A stretch of 64,000 nt of DNA, taken from the NCBI RefSeq assembly GCF_014196425.1, contig NZ_JACIDR010000001.1, positions 124,001 to 188,000 of the forward strand, in the 5' to 3' direction. The notes beneath the pieces were generated by a model that was not told the origin of the DNA, made no database searches, and saw nothing but the letters and a program-made list of their open reading frames with translations. A program made the translations under genes and the position numbers. Positions 36,138 through 44,883 of the stretch are shown here, piece by piece. Positions within the stretch are counted from its first letter, which is position 1. Each line of letters starts with the position of its first letter. Source of the DNA: Hansschlegelia beijingensis (GTDB taxonomy: Bacteria; Pseudomonadota; Alphaproteobacteria; Rhizobiales; Methylopilaceae).

Positions 36138-37982
36138 ATGACGGCGACAGCCCTTCTTCCCCAGTCCGCCATGCCCTCTGTGGAGCCGGCGGTCGAGGAC
36201 GAGAAGCGGCGGGTGCTCAAGAGCGCCTTCGGCTTCGACGAGTTCCGCCCTGGACAGGAGCGCGTGATCGACGCGCTGCTGTCGGGGCGGAACGTGCTCG
36301 CCGTGATGCCGACCGGCGCGGGCAAGTCGCTCTGCTATCAGGTTCCGGCGCTGGTGATGGGCGGGCTGACGATCGTCGTCTCGCCGCTGATCGCGCTGAT
36401 GGAGGACCAGGTCGCGGCGTTGCGGCTCAACGGCGTCGCCGCGGAGGCGATCCATTCCGCGCGCAGCCGCGAGGAGAACGTCGCCTCCTGGCGGAGAATC
36501 GCGTCCGGGGAGGCGCGGCTGCTCTATCTGGCGCCCGAGCGGCTGATGACCGAGCGCATGCTCTCCGCCCTGTCGCGCCTGCCGGTGTCGCTGATCGCGA
36601 TCGACGAGGCGCACTGCATCTCCCAATGGGGGCACAGTTTCCGCGCCGAATATCTCGAACTCGGCCGGGCGCGCGAGGTCCTCCCGGCCGCCCGCATGAT
36701 CGCTCTCACGGCGACCGCCGACGAGGCGACGCAGCAGGACGTGCTGCAGAAGCTGTTCGGAGGAGACGCCGAGGCCTTTGTGGCCGGCTTCGACCGGCCC
36801 AACATCTCGATCGCCGTGGCCGAGAAGCGCGACGCGGCGGCCGCGATCGAGCGCTATGTCGCCGCCCGGAAGGGCCAGAGCGGCGTCATCTACCGGATAT
36901 CGCGCAAGAAGGTCGAGGAGACGGCGGAGCGGCTGAGGCGGTCGGGCGTCAACGCGCTCGCCTATCACGCCGGCATGGAGGCGGCGGCGCGCGCGGCGGC
37001 CCAGGAGGCGTTCCTGGCGGAGCCCGGGATCGTGATGGTCGCGACCGTGGCGTTCGGCATGGGCATCGACAAGTCGGACGTGCGCTACGTGGTCCATGGC
37101 GACATTCCGGGCTCGCTCGAAGCCTATTATCAGGAGATCGGCCGCGCAGGCCGGGACGGCGCGCCGGCCGAGGCCATGATGTTCTATGGGCTCGAGGATG
37201 TTCGCACGCGCCGCCGCTTCATCGACGAGCAGGACAGCGCGCCGGAACGCAAGCGCGTCGAAGCCCGCAGGCTCGACGCTCTGATCGGCTTCTGCGAAAC
37301 GACCGCGTGCCGCCGTCAGACGCTGCTCGCCTATTTCGGCGAGACGTCGGGCGCCTGCGGAAACTGCGACGTCTGCCTGAATCCGCCCGAGGTGGTCGAC
37401 GGCACCGAGGAGGCGCGGCTGCTGCTGTCCCTGGTCTCCGACACCGGCGAGCGTTTTGGCGCCGCGCATATCGTGGCGCTGGCGGTGGGACATCTGTCGG
37501 AGACCGTCGAGGCCCGCGGCCACGATAAGCTCGCGGGGTTCGGGCGCGGCGCCGACCGGCCGGCCTCCGACTGGCGCGCCATCCTGCGCCAGCTGGTGGC
37601 CGCCGGGGCCCTCACGGTCGAGACCGGCGCCTATGGCGGACTGACGCTGACGCCCAGGGGCGCGCGTATCCTGCAGGCCGGCGAGCGGATCTCGATCGCG
37701 AAGCCCAAGCCGAAAACGCGGGAGCGCGGCCGGATGGCGGCCGAGGCGGTGGCGCCCGACGGCTACGACGCGGAACTGCTCGCGAAGCTCAAGGCGCTGA
37801 GGCGGGAACTCGCGACCGCCCGGGCGGTGCCGGCCTATGTGATCTTTTCGGACAAGACGCTCGTGGAGATGGCCGCCGGCAAGCCGCGTGACGCCGAGGC
37901 GCTGTCGCGCGTGAAGGGCGTGGGCGCCGCCAAGCTCGAGGCCTTCGGCGACGTGTTCCTCAAGGTTCTGCGCGCAGCCTGA
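36138..37982 (+). CDS. recQ: ATP-dependent DNA helicase RecQ
   Basis: 3'-5' helicase for repair and replication-fork processing, 614 residues. Two RecA-like domains carry GAGKS (60-64), DEAH (156-159), SATADEA-like TATADEA and QEIGRAGRDG. A Zn domain with four Cys follows (FCETTACRR, CGNCDVC), then a winged helix and the C-terminal HRDC domain (about 535-612). Odd points are WGHSFRAEY where RecQ normally has WGHDFRPEY, so the aromatic-rich loop carries Ser167 and Ala170. An 8-base palindrome (CCGGCCGG) abuts the ATG. Confidence 0.94.
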   Translation: MTATALLPQSAMPSVEPAVEDEKRRVLKSAFGFDEFRPGQERVIDALLSGRNVLAVMPTGAGKSLCYQVPALVMGGLTIVVSPLIALMEDQVAALRLNGVAAEAIHSARSREENVASWRRIASGEARLLYLAPERLMTERMLSALSRLPVSLIAIDEAHCISQWGHSFRAEYLELGRAREVLPAARMIALTATADEATQQDVLQKLFGGDAEAFVAGFDRPNISIAVAEKRDAAAAIERYVAARKGQSGVIYRISRKKVEETAERLRRSGVNALAYHAGMEAAARAAAQEAFLAEPGIVMVATVAFGMGIDKSDVRYVVHGDIPGSLEAYYQEIGRAGRDGAPAEAMMFYGLEDVRTRRRFIDEQDSAPERKRVEARRLDALIGFCETTACRRQTLLAYFGETSGACGNCDVCLNPPEVVDGTEEARLLLSLVSDTGERFGAAHIVALAVGHLSETVEARGHDKLAGFGRGADRPASDWRAILRQLVAAGALTVETGAYGGLTLTPRGARILQAGERISIAKPKPKTRERGRMAAEAVAPDGYDAELLAKLKALRRELATARAVPAYVIFSDKTLVEMAAGKPRDAEALSRVKGVGAAKLEAFGDVFLKVLRAA

Positions 37983-37986
37983 AGCG

Positions 37987-38781
37987 CTACGCTCCGCGCG
38001 CCAGCCGGTACAGCGCGATCCCGCTGGTCGTCGCGACGTTGAGACTGTCGAAGCCGTGCGCCATGGGGATGCGGACCGTCGTGGCGCGGGCCATCAGCGC
38101 GTGCGGAAGACCGGGTCCTTCGGCGCCGAGCATCACGCAGGTGCGGGCGGCCGGCCGCGCCTCCTCCAGCGTAAGCTCGCCCGAGGGGCTGAGAGCGAAG
38201 GTGGTGAAGCCGGCGTCGGCGAGGGCGTCGAGCAGTTCCCACCCGGAGCCGCCCCGCGCGAAGGGCGTGACGAGACTCGCCCCGACCGAGACGCGGATCG
38301 CCTTGCGGTAGAGCGGGTCGCAGCTCGCGCCGTCGAGCAGCACGGCGTCGGCGCCGAAGGCCGCCGCGTTGCGGAATACGCCGCCGACATTGTCGTGGTT
38401 GGAGACGCCGACGAGGGCGACCACGAGCGCCCGCGGCGGAAGCCGGGCGAGCAGGGCGGCGGCGTCTTCGGCCGGCGCCCGTCGGCCGATCGCCAGAACC
38501 CCGCGATGGATGTGGAAGCCGACGATGGCGTCCATGACGGCGGGGCTCGCGACATAGATAGGAACGTGGCCGGCCGCGCCGAGGAGGGGCTCCAACCCGG
38601 CCACACGGCTCTCGGCGATGAGGACGCTTTCGGCCTGGTGGCGGGAGCTGTCGCCCAGCAGCAGGCGGAGCACGACCTCGCCTTCCGCCACGAAGCGTTC
38701 GCCGCGGCCGACGACGTCGCGTTCGCGCACCGCCCGGTAGGCAGCGATCCGCGGATCGTCGGGATCGTCGATCCGGATCAC
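37987..38781 (-). CDS. TrmH-family (SPOUT) RNA 2'-O-methyltransferase
   Basis: S-adenosylmethionine-dependent methyltransferase of the knotted SPOUT class, 264 residues. An N-terminal substrate-binding part precedes the three SPOUT motifs: SNHDNVGGVFRNAAAFG, LGAEGPGL, and the knot IPMAHGFDSLNVATTSGIALY. It modifies rRNA or tRNA; the exact target is not predictable. Its ATG overlaps the stop of the Uup-like gene by four bases, and it is convergent with recQ with four bases between. Confidence 0.92.
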   Translation of the reverse strand: MIRIDDPDDPRIAAYRAVRERDVVGRGERFVAEGEVVLRLLLGDSSRHQAESVLIAESRVAGLEPLLGAAGHVPIYVASPAVMDAIVGFHIHRGVLAIGRRAPAEDAAALLARLPPRALVVALVGVSNHDNVGGVFRNAAAFGADAVLLDGASCDPLYRKAIRVSVGASLVTPFARGGSGWELLDALADAGFTTFALSPSGELTLEEARPAARTCVMLGAEGPGLPHALMARATTVRIPMAHGFDSLNVATTSGIALYRLARGA

Positions 38782-40589
38782 CCGGCGGCGAGCTCTTCCC
38801 GCAGCATCTCGAGCTCGAGCCAGCGGTCCTCCGCCGCCGCCCGCTCATGCTGCGCTTGGCTGAGCGCCTCGCTCGCGGAGGCGAACGCCGCGGGATCGGA
38901 CGCGTACAGCGCCGGATCGGCGAGCCGCGCCTCGAGCCGCGCGATCTCCGCCTCCAGAGCGGCGATCCGAGCCGGCAGCGTCTCCAGCGCGTGCTGGTCC
39001 TTGAACGACAGCTTCTTGCGGGCCGGAGCGGAAGCCGGCGCGGCCGCCGGAGCCCGTTCACGAGGGGCCGAGGGCTCGGCGGACGCGCGCGGGTCGATCC
39101 CGCGGCCCCGCTGCGCGACCATGTCGCCATAGCCGCCCGCATACTCGACCCAGCGTCCGTCGCCTTCAGCGACGATCACCGAGCCGACCGTCCGGTCGAG
39201 GAAGTCACGGTCGTGGCTGACCAGCAGGATCGTGCCCGGATAGTCGGCGATCATCTCCTGCAGCAGGTCGAGCGTCTCGAGGTCGAGATCGTTGGTCGGC
39301 TCGTCGAGGACGAGCAGGTTGGCCGGCTGCGCGAGCGCGCGCGCAAGCAGCAGGCGACCGCGCTCGCCGCCTGACAGCGCGCGGACCGGCGAGCCCGCCT
39401 GTTCGGGCGCGAACAGGAAGTCCTTCATGTAGCTGACGACATGCTTGGTCTGCCCGCCCGCCTCGACCGTGTCGCCCCGTCCGCCGGTCAGCGCGTCGCG
39501 CAACGTCGTGTCGGGGGCGAGGCTCGCGCGCCGCTGGTCGATGGTCGCGATCGCGACATTGGCCCCAATCCGCACGGTCCCTTCGTCGGGCGGGAGCGCG
39601 CCCGTGAGCAGGTTCAGCAGCGTCGTCTTGCCCGCGCCGTTGGCGCCGACGAGGCCCACGCGATCCCCGCGCGCGATCCGGACCGAGAAGTCGGAGACGA
39701 TCGGGCGATCGCCGAACGCCTTCGACACGCGCTTGGCCTCGATCACCAGCGCGCCCGAGCTTTCCGCCTCCGTCACCGTGAGCTGCACCGAGCCCTGGGC
39801 GCGGCGCGCGTTGCGGCGCGTTTCGCGCAGCGTCTCGAGCGCCCGCATACGACCCTGATTGCGCTTGCGGCGGGCGGTGACGCCGTAGCGAAGCCAGTCC
39901 TTCTCCATCTCGATCTTGCGATCGAGCTTGTGGCGGTCGCGCTCTTCCTGGGCGAGCAGCTCGTCGCGCCACGCCTCGAACGCAGCGAACCCCTGGTCGA
40001 GCCGGCGCGTCCGGCCGCGGTCGAGCCACAGCGTCGTGCGCGTCAGATTCTGGAGGAAGCGACGGTCATGGCTGATGAGAACCAGCGCCGAGCGCGAGCT
40101 CTTGAGCTCGGCTTCGAGCCACTCGATCGCCGGCAGGTCGAGATGGTTCGTCGGCTCGTCCAGCAACAGGATGTCGGGCTCCGGCGCCAATGACCGGGCG
40201 AGCGCCGCGCGGCGCGCTTCTCCTCCGGAGAGCTTGTCGGTCGGGAAGTCGCCCGAAAGACCAAGCGCCTCGAGCAGGTATGCGCCACGGTACGGGTCGT
40301 CACCGGGAGCGAGGCCGGCGTCCACATAGGCGCGCAGCGTCGCGAAGCCCGAGAGGTCAGGCTCCTGCGGCAGATAGCGGATGGTCGCGCCCGGCTGCAC
40401 GAAGCGCGAGCCGTCGTCCGCCTCCACGGCGCCGGCCGCGATCTTGAGGAGCGTGGACTTGCCGGAGCCGTTGCGGCCGACAAGGCCGAGCCGCTCTCCG
40501 GCCGATACGGAAATTTCAGCGCCGTCCAGCAGGGGCTGACCGCCGAAGGTCAGCCGGACGTCCTTGAGCAACAAAAGGGGAGGGGCCAT
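38778..40589 (-). CDS. uup: ABC-F ATPase, Uup type
   Basis: Soluble tandem ATPase with no membrane domain. Two nucleotide sites are intact: GRNGSGKST, LSGGEARRAALARSL and ILLLDEPTNHLD in the first; GANGAGKTT, LSGGERGRLLLARAL and LLVLDEPTNDLD in the second. An Arg/Lys-rich linker (about 230-275) separates them. The C-terminal coiled coil (about 540-600) is the Uup hallmark. The family acts on ribosomes or on replication intermediates; 603 residues is normal. Confidence 0.92.
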   Translation of the reverse strand: MAPPLLLLKDVRLTFGGQPLLDGAEISVSAGERLGLVGRNGSGKSTLLKIAAGAVEADDGSRFVQPGATIRYLPQEPDLSGFATLRAYVDAGLAPGDDPYRGAYLLEALGLSGDFPTDKLSGGEARRAALARSLAPEPDILLLDEPTNHLDLPAIEWLEAELKSSRSALVLISHDRRFLQNLTRTTLWLDRGRTRRLDQGFAAFEAWRDELLAQEERDRHKLDRKIEMEKDWLRYGVTARRKRNQGRMRALETLRETRRNARRAQGSVQLTVTEAESSGALVIEAKRVSKAFGDRPIVSDFSVRIARGDRVGLVGANGAGKTTLLNLLTGALPPDEGTVRIGANVAIATIDQRRASLAPDTTLRDALTGGRGDTVEAGGQTKHVVSYMKDFLFAPEQAGSPVRALSGGERGRLLLARALAQPANLLVLDEPTNDLDLETLDLLQEMIADYPGTILLVSHDRDFLDRTVGSVIVAEGDGRWVEYAGGYGDMVAQRGRGIDPRASAEPSAPRERAPAAAPASAPARKKLSFKDQHALETLPARIAALEAEIARLEARLADPALYASDPAAFASASEALSQAQHERAAAEDRWLELEMLREELAAG

Positions 40590-40640
40590 GGCGGTGGAGA
40601 TACGCCGGGCCGGCAGGGTCCTGCAAGGTGGACAGCCGCC

Positions 40641-41993
40641 TCAGGCGGCCGTTCGCGACCGCATCCCGATCGTAGGCTTTTCGGAGGCGAGGGAGACCAC
40701 GAGCCGGATCGCGCCGCCGTCGAGTTCCTCGATCGCCGTTCCAAGCTGATCCGCATAAGCGCGGATCAGACGCTGCGACAGGCCGGGACCGGGCAGCCAT
40801 CCGGGAGGCGGCCCCGAAATGGTCAGCGCGAGCTTGCCCCCAGGCTCCGCAGAGGCTTCGACGACCGCAGAGTCGGCAGCCGCAGCCGCGGCGCTGAGGA
40901 GTTCGGTCAGCAGCAAGGCGAGCGACACCGCGAGGTCCAGATCGACCTCGAAGGCGTCCTCGGGGAAATGCGCCACGACCTCGAACAGCCGCGCGCCGTT
41001 CGTCTGACGCGCCTGAAGCGCGACGTCGCGGATCAGCTCCGCGACCGCCACATGGCCGATCTCGCCGGACGCGTAGGAAACCTTGTAGGCCGCGGCCATC
41101 GCGCGCACCCGGTCCTCCGGGGCGCGGAGCACGGCGCTCAGAGTGTCCGGCGCTTCCTGGCGCTGCAGCGCGAGCAGGCTCGCGATCATCTGGAAGTTGT
41201 TCTTCACCCTGTGGTGCAACTCACGCAGCAGGCGGTCGCGCTCCTCGATCGCCGCCTCCAGCGCCAGCGAGCGCTCCTCCACGCGCCGCGACATCGCCGC
41301 CAGCGTATCGCCGAGCTCCGTGAGCTCGCGCGGCGCGCCCTTGAGCGTGGCGGCCTTGGTGTCCAGGCGACCGCCGTCATAGGAAGCGGTCGACGCCCGG
41401 AGCGCCCGGATCCAGCGGAGAACGAAGCGCTCGATCCCGAACAGCACGAGGCCGACGCACAACAGGACCATGAGCGCCGGGAGACCGAGCGCGAGAAGCA
41501 GCCACTGGGTCTGGCTGTGGCCGGTCACGTCGAACGGAGCGGCCACGATCGCGGAAAGCCCCGAGCGCGGTATCGGCGCGATGGCGTAGCGATAGGCGCG
41601 TCCATCCTCGCCACGCGCCTTCAGGACGCGAGGGTCGTCGTCGAGCCGGTTCGTCGGAAGGCCGTCCTTCGGCAACCAGGCGGAGCCATAGGGCGCGGTC
41701 TCGTCGTCGCGAGCGAGCAGGCGGCCGTCCTTGTCGACGATCGCAGCTGCGATCTCCGCTCGTGAGCCACGGTCGCGGAAGATCTGGTGGCGCTCCTCCG
41801 CCGTGATCGGCTGCTCGGCCCGCAGGGCTGCCGCGCGAGCGGAGACCAGCTCCGCAGCCTGCACAAGCCTGTCGCGGTCGAACCGGTCGGACAGGGCGAA
41901 CTGCTGCAAGCCGATCGTGATCGCGAATGCGATCACGGGAAGATTGGCGGCGATCAGGAGAAGCGCGATGCGGCTTCGGAGAGTCTTGAACAC
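40641..41993 (-). CDS. membrane HisKA_2-type histidine kinase-like protein with degenerate ATPase domain
   Basis: A 450-residue membrane sensor in the general stress locus. A membrane helix (about 8-28), a periplasmic domain (about 30-165), a second helix (about 166-190), a HAMP-like linker, then the HisKA_2 dimerisation domain with LHHRVKNNFQMIASLL (phospho-acceptor His261). The ATPase domain is degenerate: the N-box reads TELLSAAAAAA where kinases have ELxxNAxKH, and the acidic G1 Asp is replaced (LTISGPPPGW). The GLSQRLI helix remains. It follows ecfG by 30 bases, so it belongs to the PhyR pathway, perhaps as a phosphatase or receiver partner. Confidence 0.82.
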   Translation of the reverse strand: MFKTLRSRIALLLIAANLPVIAFAITIGLQQFALSDRFDRDRLVQAAELVSARAAALRAEQPITAEERHQIFRDRGSRAEIAAAIVDKDGRLLARDDETAPYGSAWLPKDGLPTNRLDDDPRVLKARGEDGRAYRYAIAPIPRSGLSAIVAAPFDVTGHSQTQWLLLALGLPALMVLLCVGLVLFGIERFVLRWIRALRASTASYDGGRLDTKAATLKGAPRELTELGDTLAAMSRRVEERSLALEAAIEERDRLLRELHHRVKNNFQMIASLLALQRQEAPDTLSAVLRAPEDRVRAMAAAYKVSYASGEIGHVAVAELIRDVALQARQTNGARLFEVVAHFPEDAFEVDLDLAVSLALLLTELLSAAAAAADSAVVEASAEPGGKLALTISGPPPGWLPGPGLSQRLIRAYADQLGTAIEELDGGAIRLVVSLASEKPTIGMRSRTAA

Positions 41994-42023
41994 ATGAACC
42001 CTACGGTTCGGCGCCTCGCGCCA

Positions 42024-42587
42024 TCAGCCGGTTCCGGAGCCCACCGCCGGTCCCAGAGCGGCCTTGAGAGCGGGCTCGATGCCAATCTCGCCGACTTCGA
42101 GATTGAGCCGGCGCGCCAGCGCGGTGCGAGCGCGGTTGACCCGGCTTTTCACCGTGCCGACGGCGCAGCCCGAAATCTCCGCCGCCTCCTCGTAGGAGAA
42201 TTCCGCGGCGCCGATCAGGATCAGGGCCTCGCGCTGCTCTTCCGGAAGCGCGGTGAGCGCCTTGCGGAAGTCCTCGAGGTCCATGTGGCCGTTCTGCTGA
42301 GGCGCGACGGCGACGTTCTCGGAGAAGACGCCGTCGGTGTCCTGAACCTCGCGCCTGCGGCGGCGGATCTCGGAGATGTAGACATTGCGCAAAATCGTGA
42401 ACAGCCACGCGCGCATGTTCGTGCCCTCGGTGAAGCTGCCGAGGTTGCGCCAGGCCTTGACCAGCGTCTCCTGAACCAGGTCATCGGCCCGGTCCAGTTG
42501 CCCGGAGAGCGAAACCGCGAAGGCCCGGAGACTTGGGATGTGAACAAGAAGTTCGTCGCGCGGTGCGCGGCTGACACCTTCGCTCAT
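42024..42587 (-). CDS. ecfG: ECF sigma factor EcfG (general stress response)
   Basis: Directs RNA polymerase to general stress promoters (GGAAC-16/17-CGTT). At 187 residues it has region 2 (DLVQETLVKAWRNLGSF, AWLFTILRNVYISEIRR), the QDTDGVFSE linker typical of EcfG, and region 4 (LPEEQREALILIGAAEFSYEEAAEISGCAVGTVKSRVNRART). The ATG at 42587 overlaps the nepR stop by four bases, the standard nepR-ecfG pair. NepR would hold it inactive until PhyR is phosphorylated. Confidence 0.95.
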   Translation of the reverse strand: MSEGVSRAPRDELLVHIPSLRAFAVSLSGQLDRADDLVQETLVKAWRNLGSFTEGTNMRAWLFTILRNVYISEIRRRRREVQDTDGVFSENVAVAPQQNGHMDLEDFRKALTALPEEQREALILIGAAEFSYEEAAEISGCAVGTVKSRVNRARTALARRLNLEVGEIGIEPALKAALGPAVGSGTG

Positions 42588-42781
42588 CGAGAGCCGTTCT
42601 GACGCAGCTCGTCACTCGTCCGTTCCGCCTCGCCCTCGCGGGTGTCGAGTTCCGCAAGGAGCTCAAGGAAGCGATCAGGCACGGGCTGATTGAGGATATC
42701 TACGTAGCCGGCCCGCAGTTGCCGGCCGATATGCGCCTGGACATCAGGATCCAGCTTATTTTCAGGCTTCCGCTGGGTCAT
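42584..42781 (-). CDS. nepR: anti-sigma factor NepR
   Basis: A 65-residue anti-sigma factor of EcfG that is titrated away by phosphorylated PhyR. The core resembles the NepR family: IGRQLRAGYVDILNQPVPDRFLELLAEL. I start at ATG 42781, preceded by AAGGTGAG; the open frame extends 70 codons further upstream but without family sequence. It is coupled to ecfG by a four-base overlap. In the 193 bases upstream I found no good EcfG promoter. Confidence 0.93.
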   Translation of the reverse strand: MTQRKPENKLDPDVQAHIGRQLRAGYVDILNQPVPDRFLELLAELDTREGEAERTSDELRQNGSR

Positions 42782-42974
42782 CCACTCACCTTCCCGCACG
42801 CTCGCAGGCTGTTCCGGCGAGGTGCGATGAACCCGCGCGTACTGCGCAGGCGCGCCCGCGAGGGCGCTCGTCCCATGATCGCCGACTGCGGTTGACGATC
42901 TGCTAACGATATTGGTGCGGTCGCCGCCGTTGGCGAGTGGCGCATGGCCTTGATCGTGAGGCACTTCGAAAGCG

Positions 42975-43367
42975 TCACTTCCCTGCGTCATCCAGCGGCG
43001 AATGCCTCGTTAGCGGCACCGTCGCGTTTCGCGCGACGGTCGTCACCTGGCCGGCAGGATCGTTCATGTAGACGACGCGGCCCGCCGCGTCACGGCGGAT
43101 TTCAGCGCCTCCGGACAGTCGCCCGCCCTCGGTTGCCACTGACGCCATCCTGATCGGAGCGCCCGCGAGGCGATCCCCCTTGGCCGCAGCGCCGCTCGCG
43201 ACCTCATGGCGGCTCATGCCGGCGCCCGAGAGCGCCACGATCACGGCTCCGGCAGCGACAGCGACCAGCGCCGAGCGAGCGAGGAGCCCGCTGCCGGCCG
43301 GCGACGACGAGAGGCTGCGGCGGTCGAGATGATACGCGCGATACTGGCCTTGGCTGACATACGCCAT
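42975..43367 (-). CDS. small membrane-anchored protein of unknown function
   Basis: A 130-residue protein with a short basic cytoplasmic start (MAYVSQGQYRAYHLDRR), one membrane helix (about 29-51, LLARSALVAVAAGAVIVALSG), and a periplasmic part with a strand-rich GGAEIRRDAAGRVVYMNDPAGQ segment. I do not recognise the family. It follows dps by 16 bases and precedes nepR, so it is probably a stress-regulon gene. Confidence 0.75.
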   Translation of the reverse strand: MAYVSQGQYRAYHLDRRSLSSSPAGSGLLARSALVAVAAGAVIVALSGAGMSRHEVASGAAAKGDRLAGAPIRMASVATEGGRLSGGAEIRRDAAGRVVYMNDPAGQVTTVARNATVPLTRHSPLDDAGK

Positions 43368-43383
43368 GAGCGGCTCCTTTTCG

Positions 43384-43893
43384 TCAGTCGGCGACGATCG
43401 CCCTCAGCATCCAAATCGCCTTCTCGTGGAAGGCGAGACGCTCGGTGAGAAGGTCGTGCGTCACGAAATCGTTAACTTCTTCGGCCTGCGCCGCGCCTTC
43501 GCGGACGAGACGCACAAGCGCCTCGTGGTCTTCCACGAGCTCTTCCACCATCGCCTTGGCGGTGAGCTGGGAGCCGAGCGAGAGCGCCTTGTCGAGGCCA
43601 AGCGCCGCCTTGCCGGTCGGCACCGGATAACCCAGCGCCCTGATCCGCTCGGCGAGAAGATCGATCGCGGCGAAGAGGTCGGAATAGTGCTGTTCGGTCA
43701 GCGCATGGATCGGCTGGAACAGCGGGCCGACCACGTTCCAGTGCACGACCTGGGAGCGCAGCAGCGTCCGGTAGGTCTGGACCGTGAGTTCGCTCAGCGT
43801 CTCCGCAATGAGCTTGCGGTCCGCGTCGCGCAGACCGTTGTTGGGCTTTTCGGCCCTGGTCCTTACCTCAAGTACGACGCCGGCCTTCGACAT
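43384..43893 (-). CDS. dps: Dps-family ferritin-like DNA-protection protein
   Basis: Oxidises and stores iron and shields DNA in stressed cells, acting as a dodecamer. At 169 residues it has the ferroxidase residues: HWNVVGPLF with its His, HALTEQHYSDLFAAIDLLAERI with acidic ligands, and the C-terminal helix EKAIWMLRAIV. The N-terminus is short, so DNA-binding tails are limited. An EcfG-like promoter lies 60 bases upstream (43954-43978), fitting its place between phyR and nepR. Confidence 0.93.
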   Translation of the reverse strand: MSKAGVVLEVRTRAEKPNNGLRDADRKLIAETLSELTVQTYRTLLRSQVVHWNVVGPLFQPIHALTEQHYSDLFAAIDLLAERIRALGYPVPTGKAALGLDKALSLGSQLTAKAMVEELVEDHEALVRLVREGAAQAEEVNDFVTHDLLTERLAFHEKAIWMLRAIVAD

Positions 43894-43953
43894 GCACCAT
43901 CTCGCTGTAGTGAGCGGCAGTGCGGCGATCGGGCCGCGCTGCCTCGCTCCAAC

Positions 43954-43978
43954 AACGTTGATGCAGCCATAAGGTTGC
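43954..43978 (-). promoter_or_regulatory. EcfG-type promoter of dps
   Basis: Read on the minus strand: GCAAC, a 16-base spacer, then CGTT. The consensus for EcfG is GGAAC-16/17-CGTT, so one base in the -35 differs and spacing is exact. The -10 lies about 60 bases before the dps ATG. Supported by the gene context, but a match this short can occur by chance. Confidence 0.5.
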
Positions 43979-43998
43979 AGTGCGTCGTGACGTGATCG

Positions 43999-44796
43999 TC
44001 AGGCCGCGCCGCGGCGGTCCGTGTTCCGGGCGCGGGCGCCGAAGAAAAGCGCTTGGCTGACGATCGCCTTCACGGTCGAAGCCTGGAACGGCTTCGTGAC
44101 CAGGAACACCGGCTCCGGCCGCTGGCCGCTGAGCAGGCGTTCGGGATAGGCGGTGATGAAGATCACCGGAACCTCGAGGTTCGGCAGGATCTCCTTCACG
44201 GCGTCAAGGCCGGAGCTGCCATCCGCAAGCTGGATGTCCGCGAGCACGAGCCCGGGGGAGGTGCGCTCCGCCAGGGCCAGCGCCTCGGTGTGCGTGCGGG
44301 CAGTGCCCACCACCCTGTGGCCGAGGCCCTCGACGAGCTTCGCGAGGTCCATGGCGATGATCGGCTCGTCCTCGATGATCAGGACGTCGGTCGCCACCTG
44401 CTCGGCGATCTCACGGCCGGCCTCATCGATCGCGCGCGTGATCTCGGCATCGGACAGCGAGAGGATCTGGCCGGCTTCCGACGGCGTGAAGCCCTCCACC
44501 GACACCAGCAGGAAGACCTGCCGCGAGCGCGGCGTCAGAGCCTCGATGGTGCGCTCGGAGTAGGGCGCCTCAAGGCCGGTCTCGACGTTGAGGGCGACGG
44601 ACGACCAGATTCGCGAGAAGATCGAGTAGAGCCCGACGCGCGGCTCGCAGTCCGAAGGGAAGATGCTGGGATCGGCGATCAGCGCCTTCAGCACCGCGGC
44701 GACATAGGCGTCTCCGCTGTCCTGCCGACCGGTCAGCGCGCGGGCGTAGCGCCGCAGGAACGGAAGATGGGGAGCAATGGTGTCGGCGAGAGCCAT
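43999..44796 (-). CDS. phyR: general stress response regulator PhyR
   Basis: Anti-anti-sigma factor: an N-terminal sigma-like domain (about 1-125) joined to a C-terminal receiver (about 135-255). Phosphorylation at Asp187 (LVLADIQL) frees the sigma-like domain to bind NepR. The receiver has the acidic pocket IIEDE (140-144), the FATGUY-type VIFITAYPE motif, and the conserved Lys in LVTKPF. At 265 residues it is full length. The adjacent genes are dps and a short HisKA_2-like protein. Confidence 0.96.
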   Translation of the reverse strand: MALADTIAPHLPFLRRYARALTGRQDSGDAYVAAVLKALIADPSIFPSDCEPRVGLYSIFSRIWSSVALNVETGLEAPYSERTIEALTPRSRQVFLLVSVEGFTPSEAGQILSLSDAEITRAIDEAGREIAEQVATDVLIIEDEPIIAMDLAKLVEGLGHRVVGTARTHTEALALAERTSPGLVLADIQLADGSSGLDAVKEILPNLEVPVIFITAYPERLLSGQRPEPVFLVTKPFQASTVKAIVSQALFFGARARNTDRRGAA

Positions 44797-44883
44797 AGCG
44801 ATGCGTTTCCAAGGGCGAAGTCAAAGACAAGCGAAGCCGGGCAGGCCGGCGCAAAATGGAGCGCGCCACGCAATGAGCAAGCC

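Noticed and set aside
42782..42974. An EcfG promoter ahead of nepR
   Set aside because: A GTTCC (minus-strand GGAAC) occurs at 42811 and an AACG at 42905, but neither has a partner at 16-17 bases.
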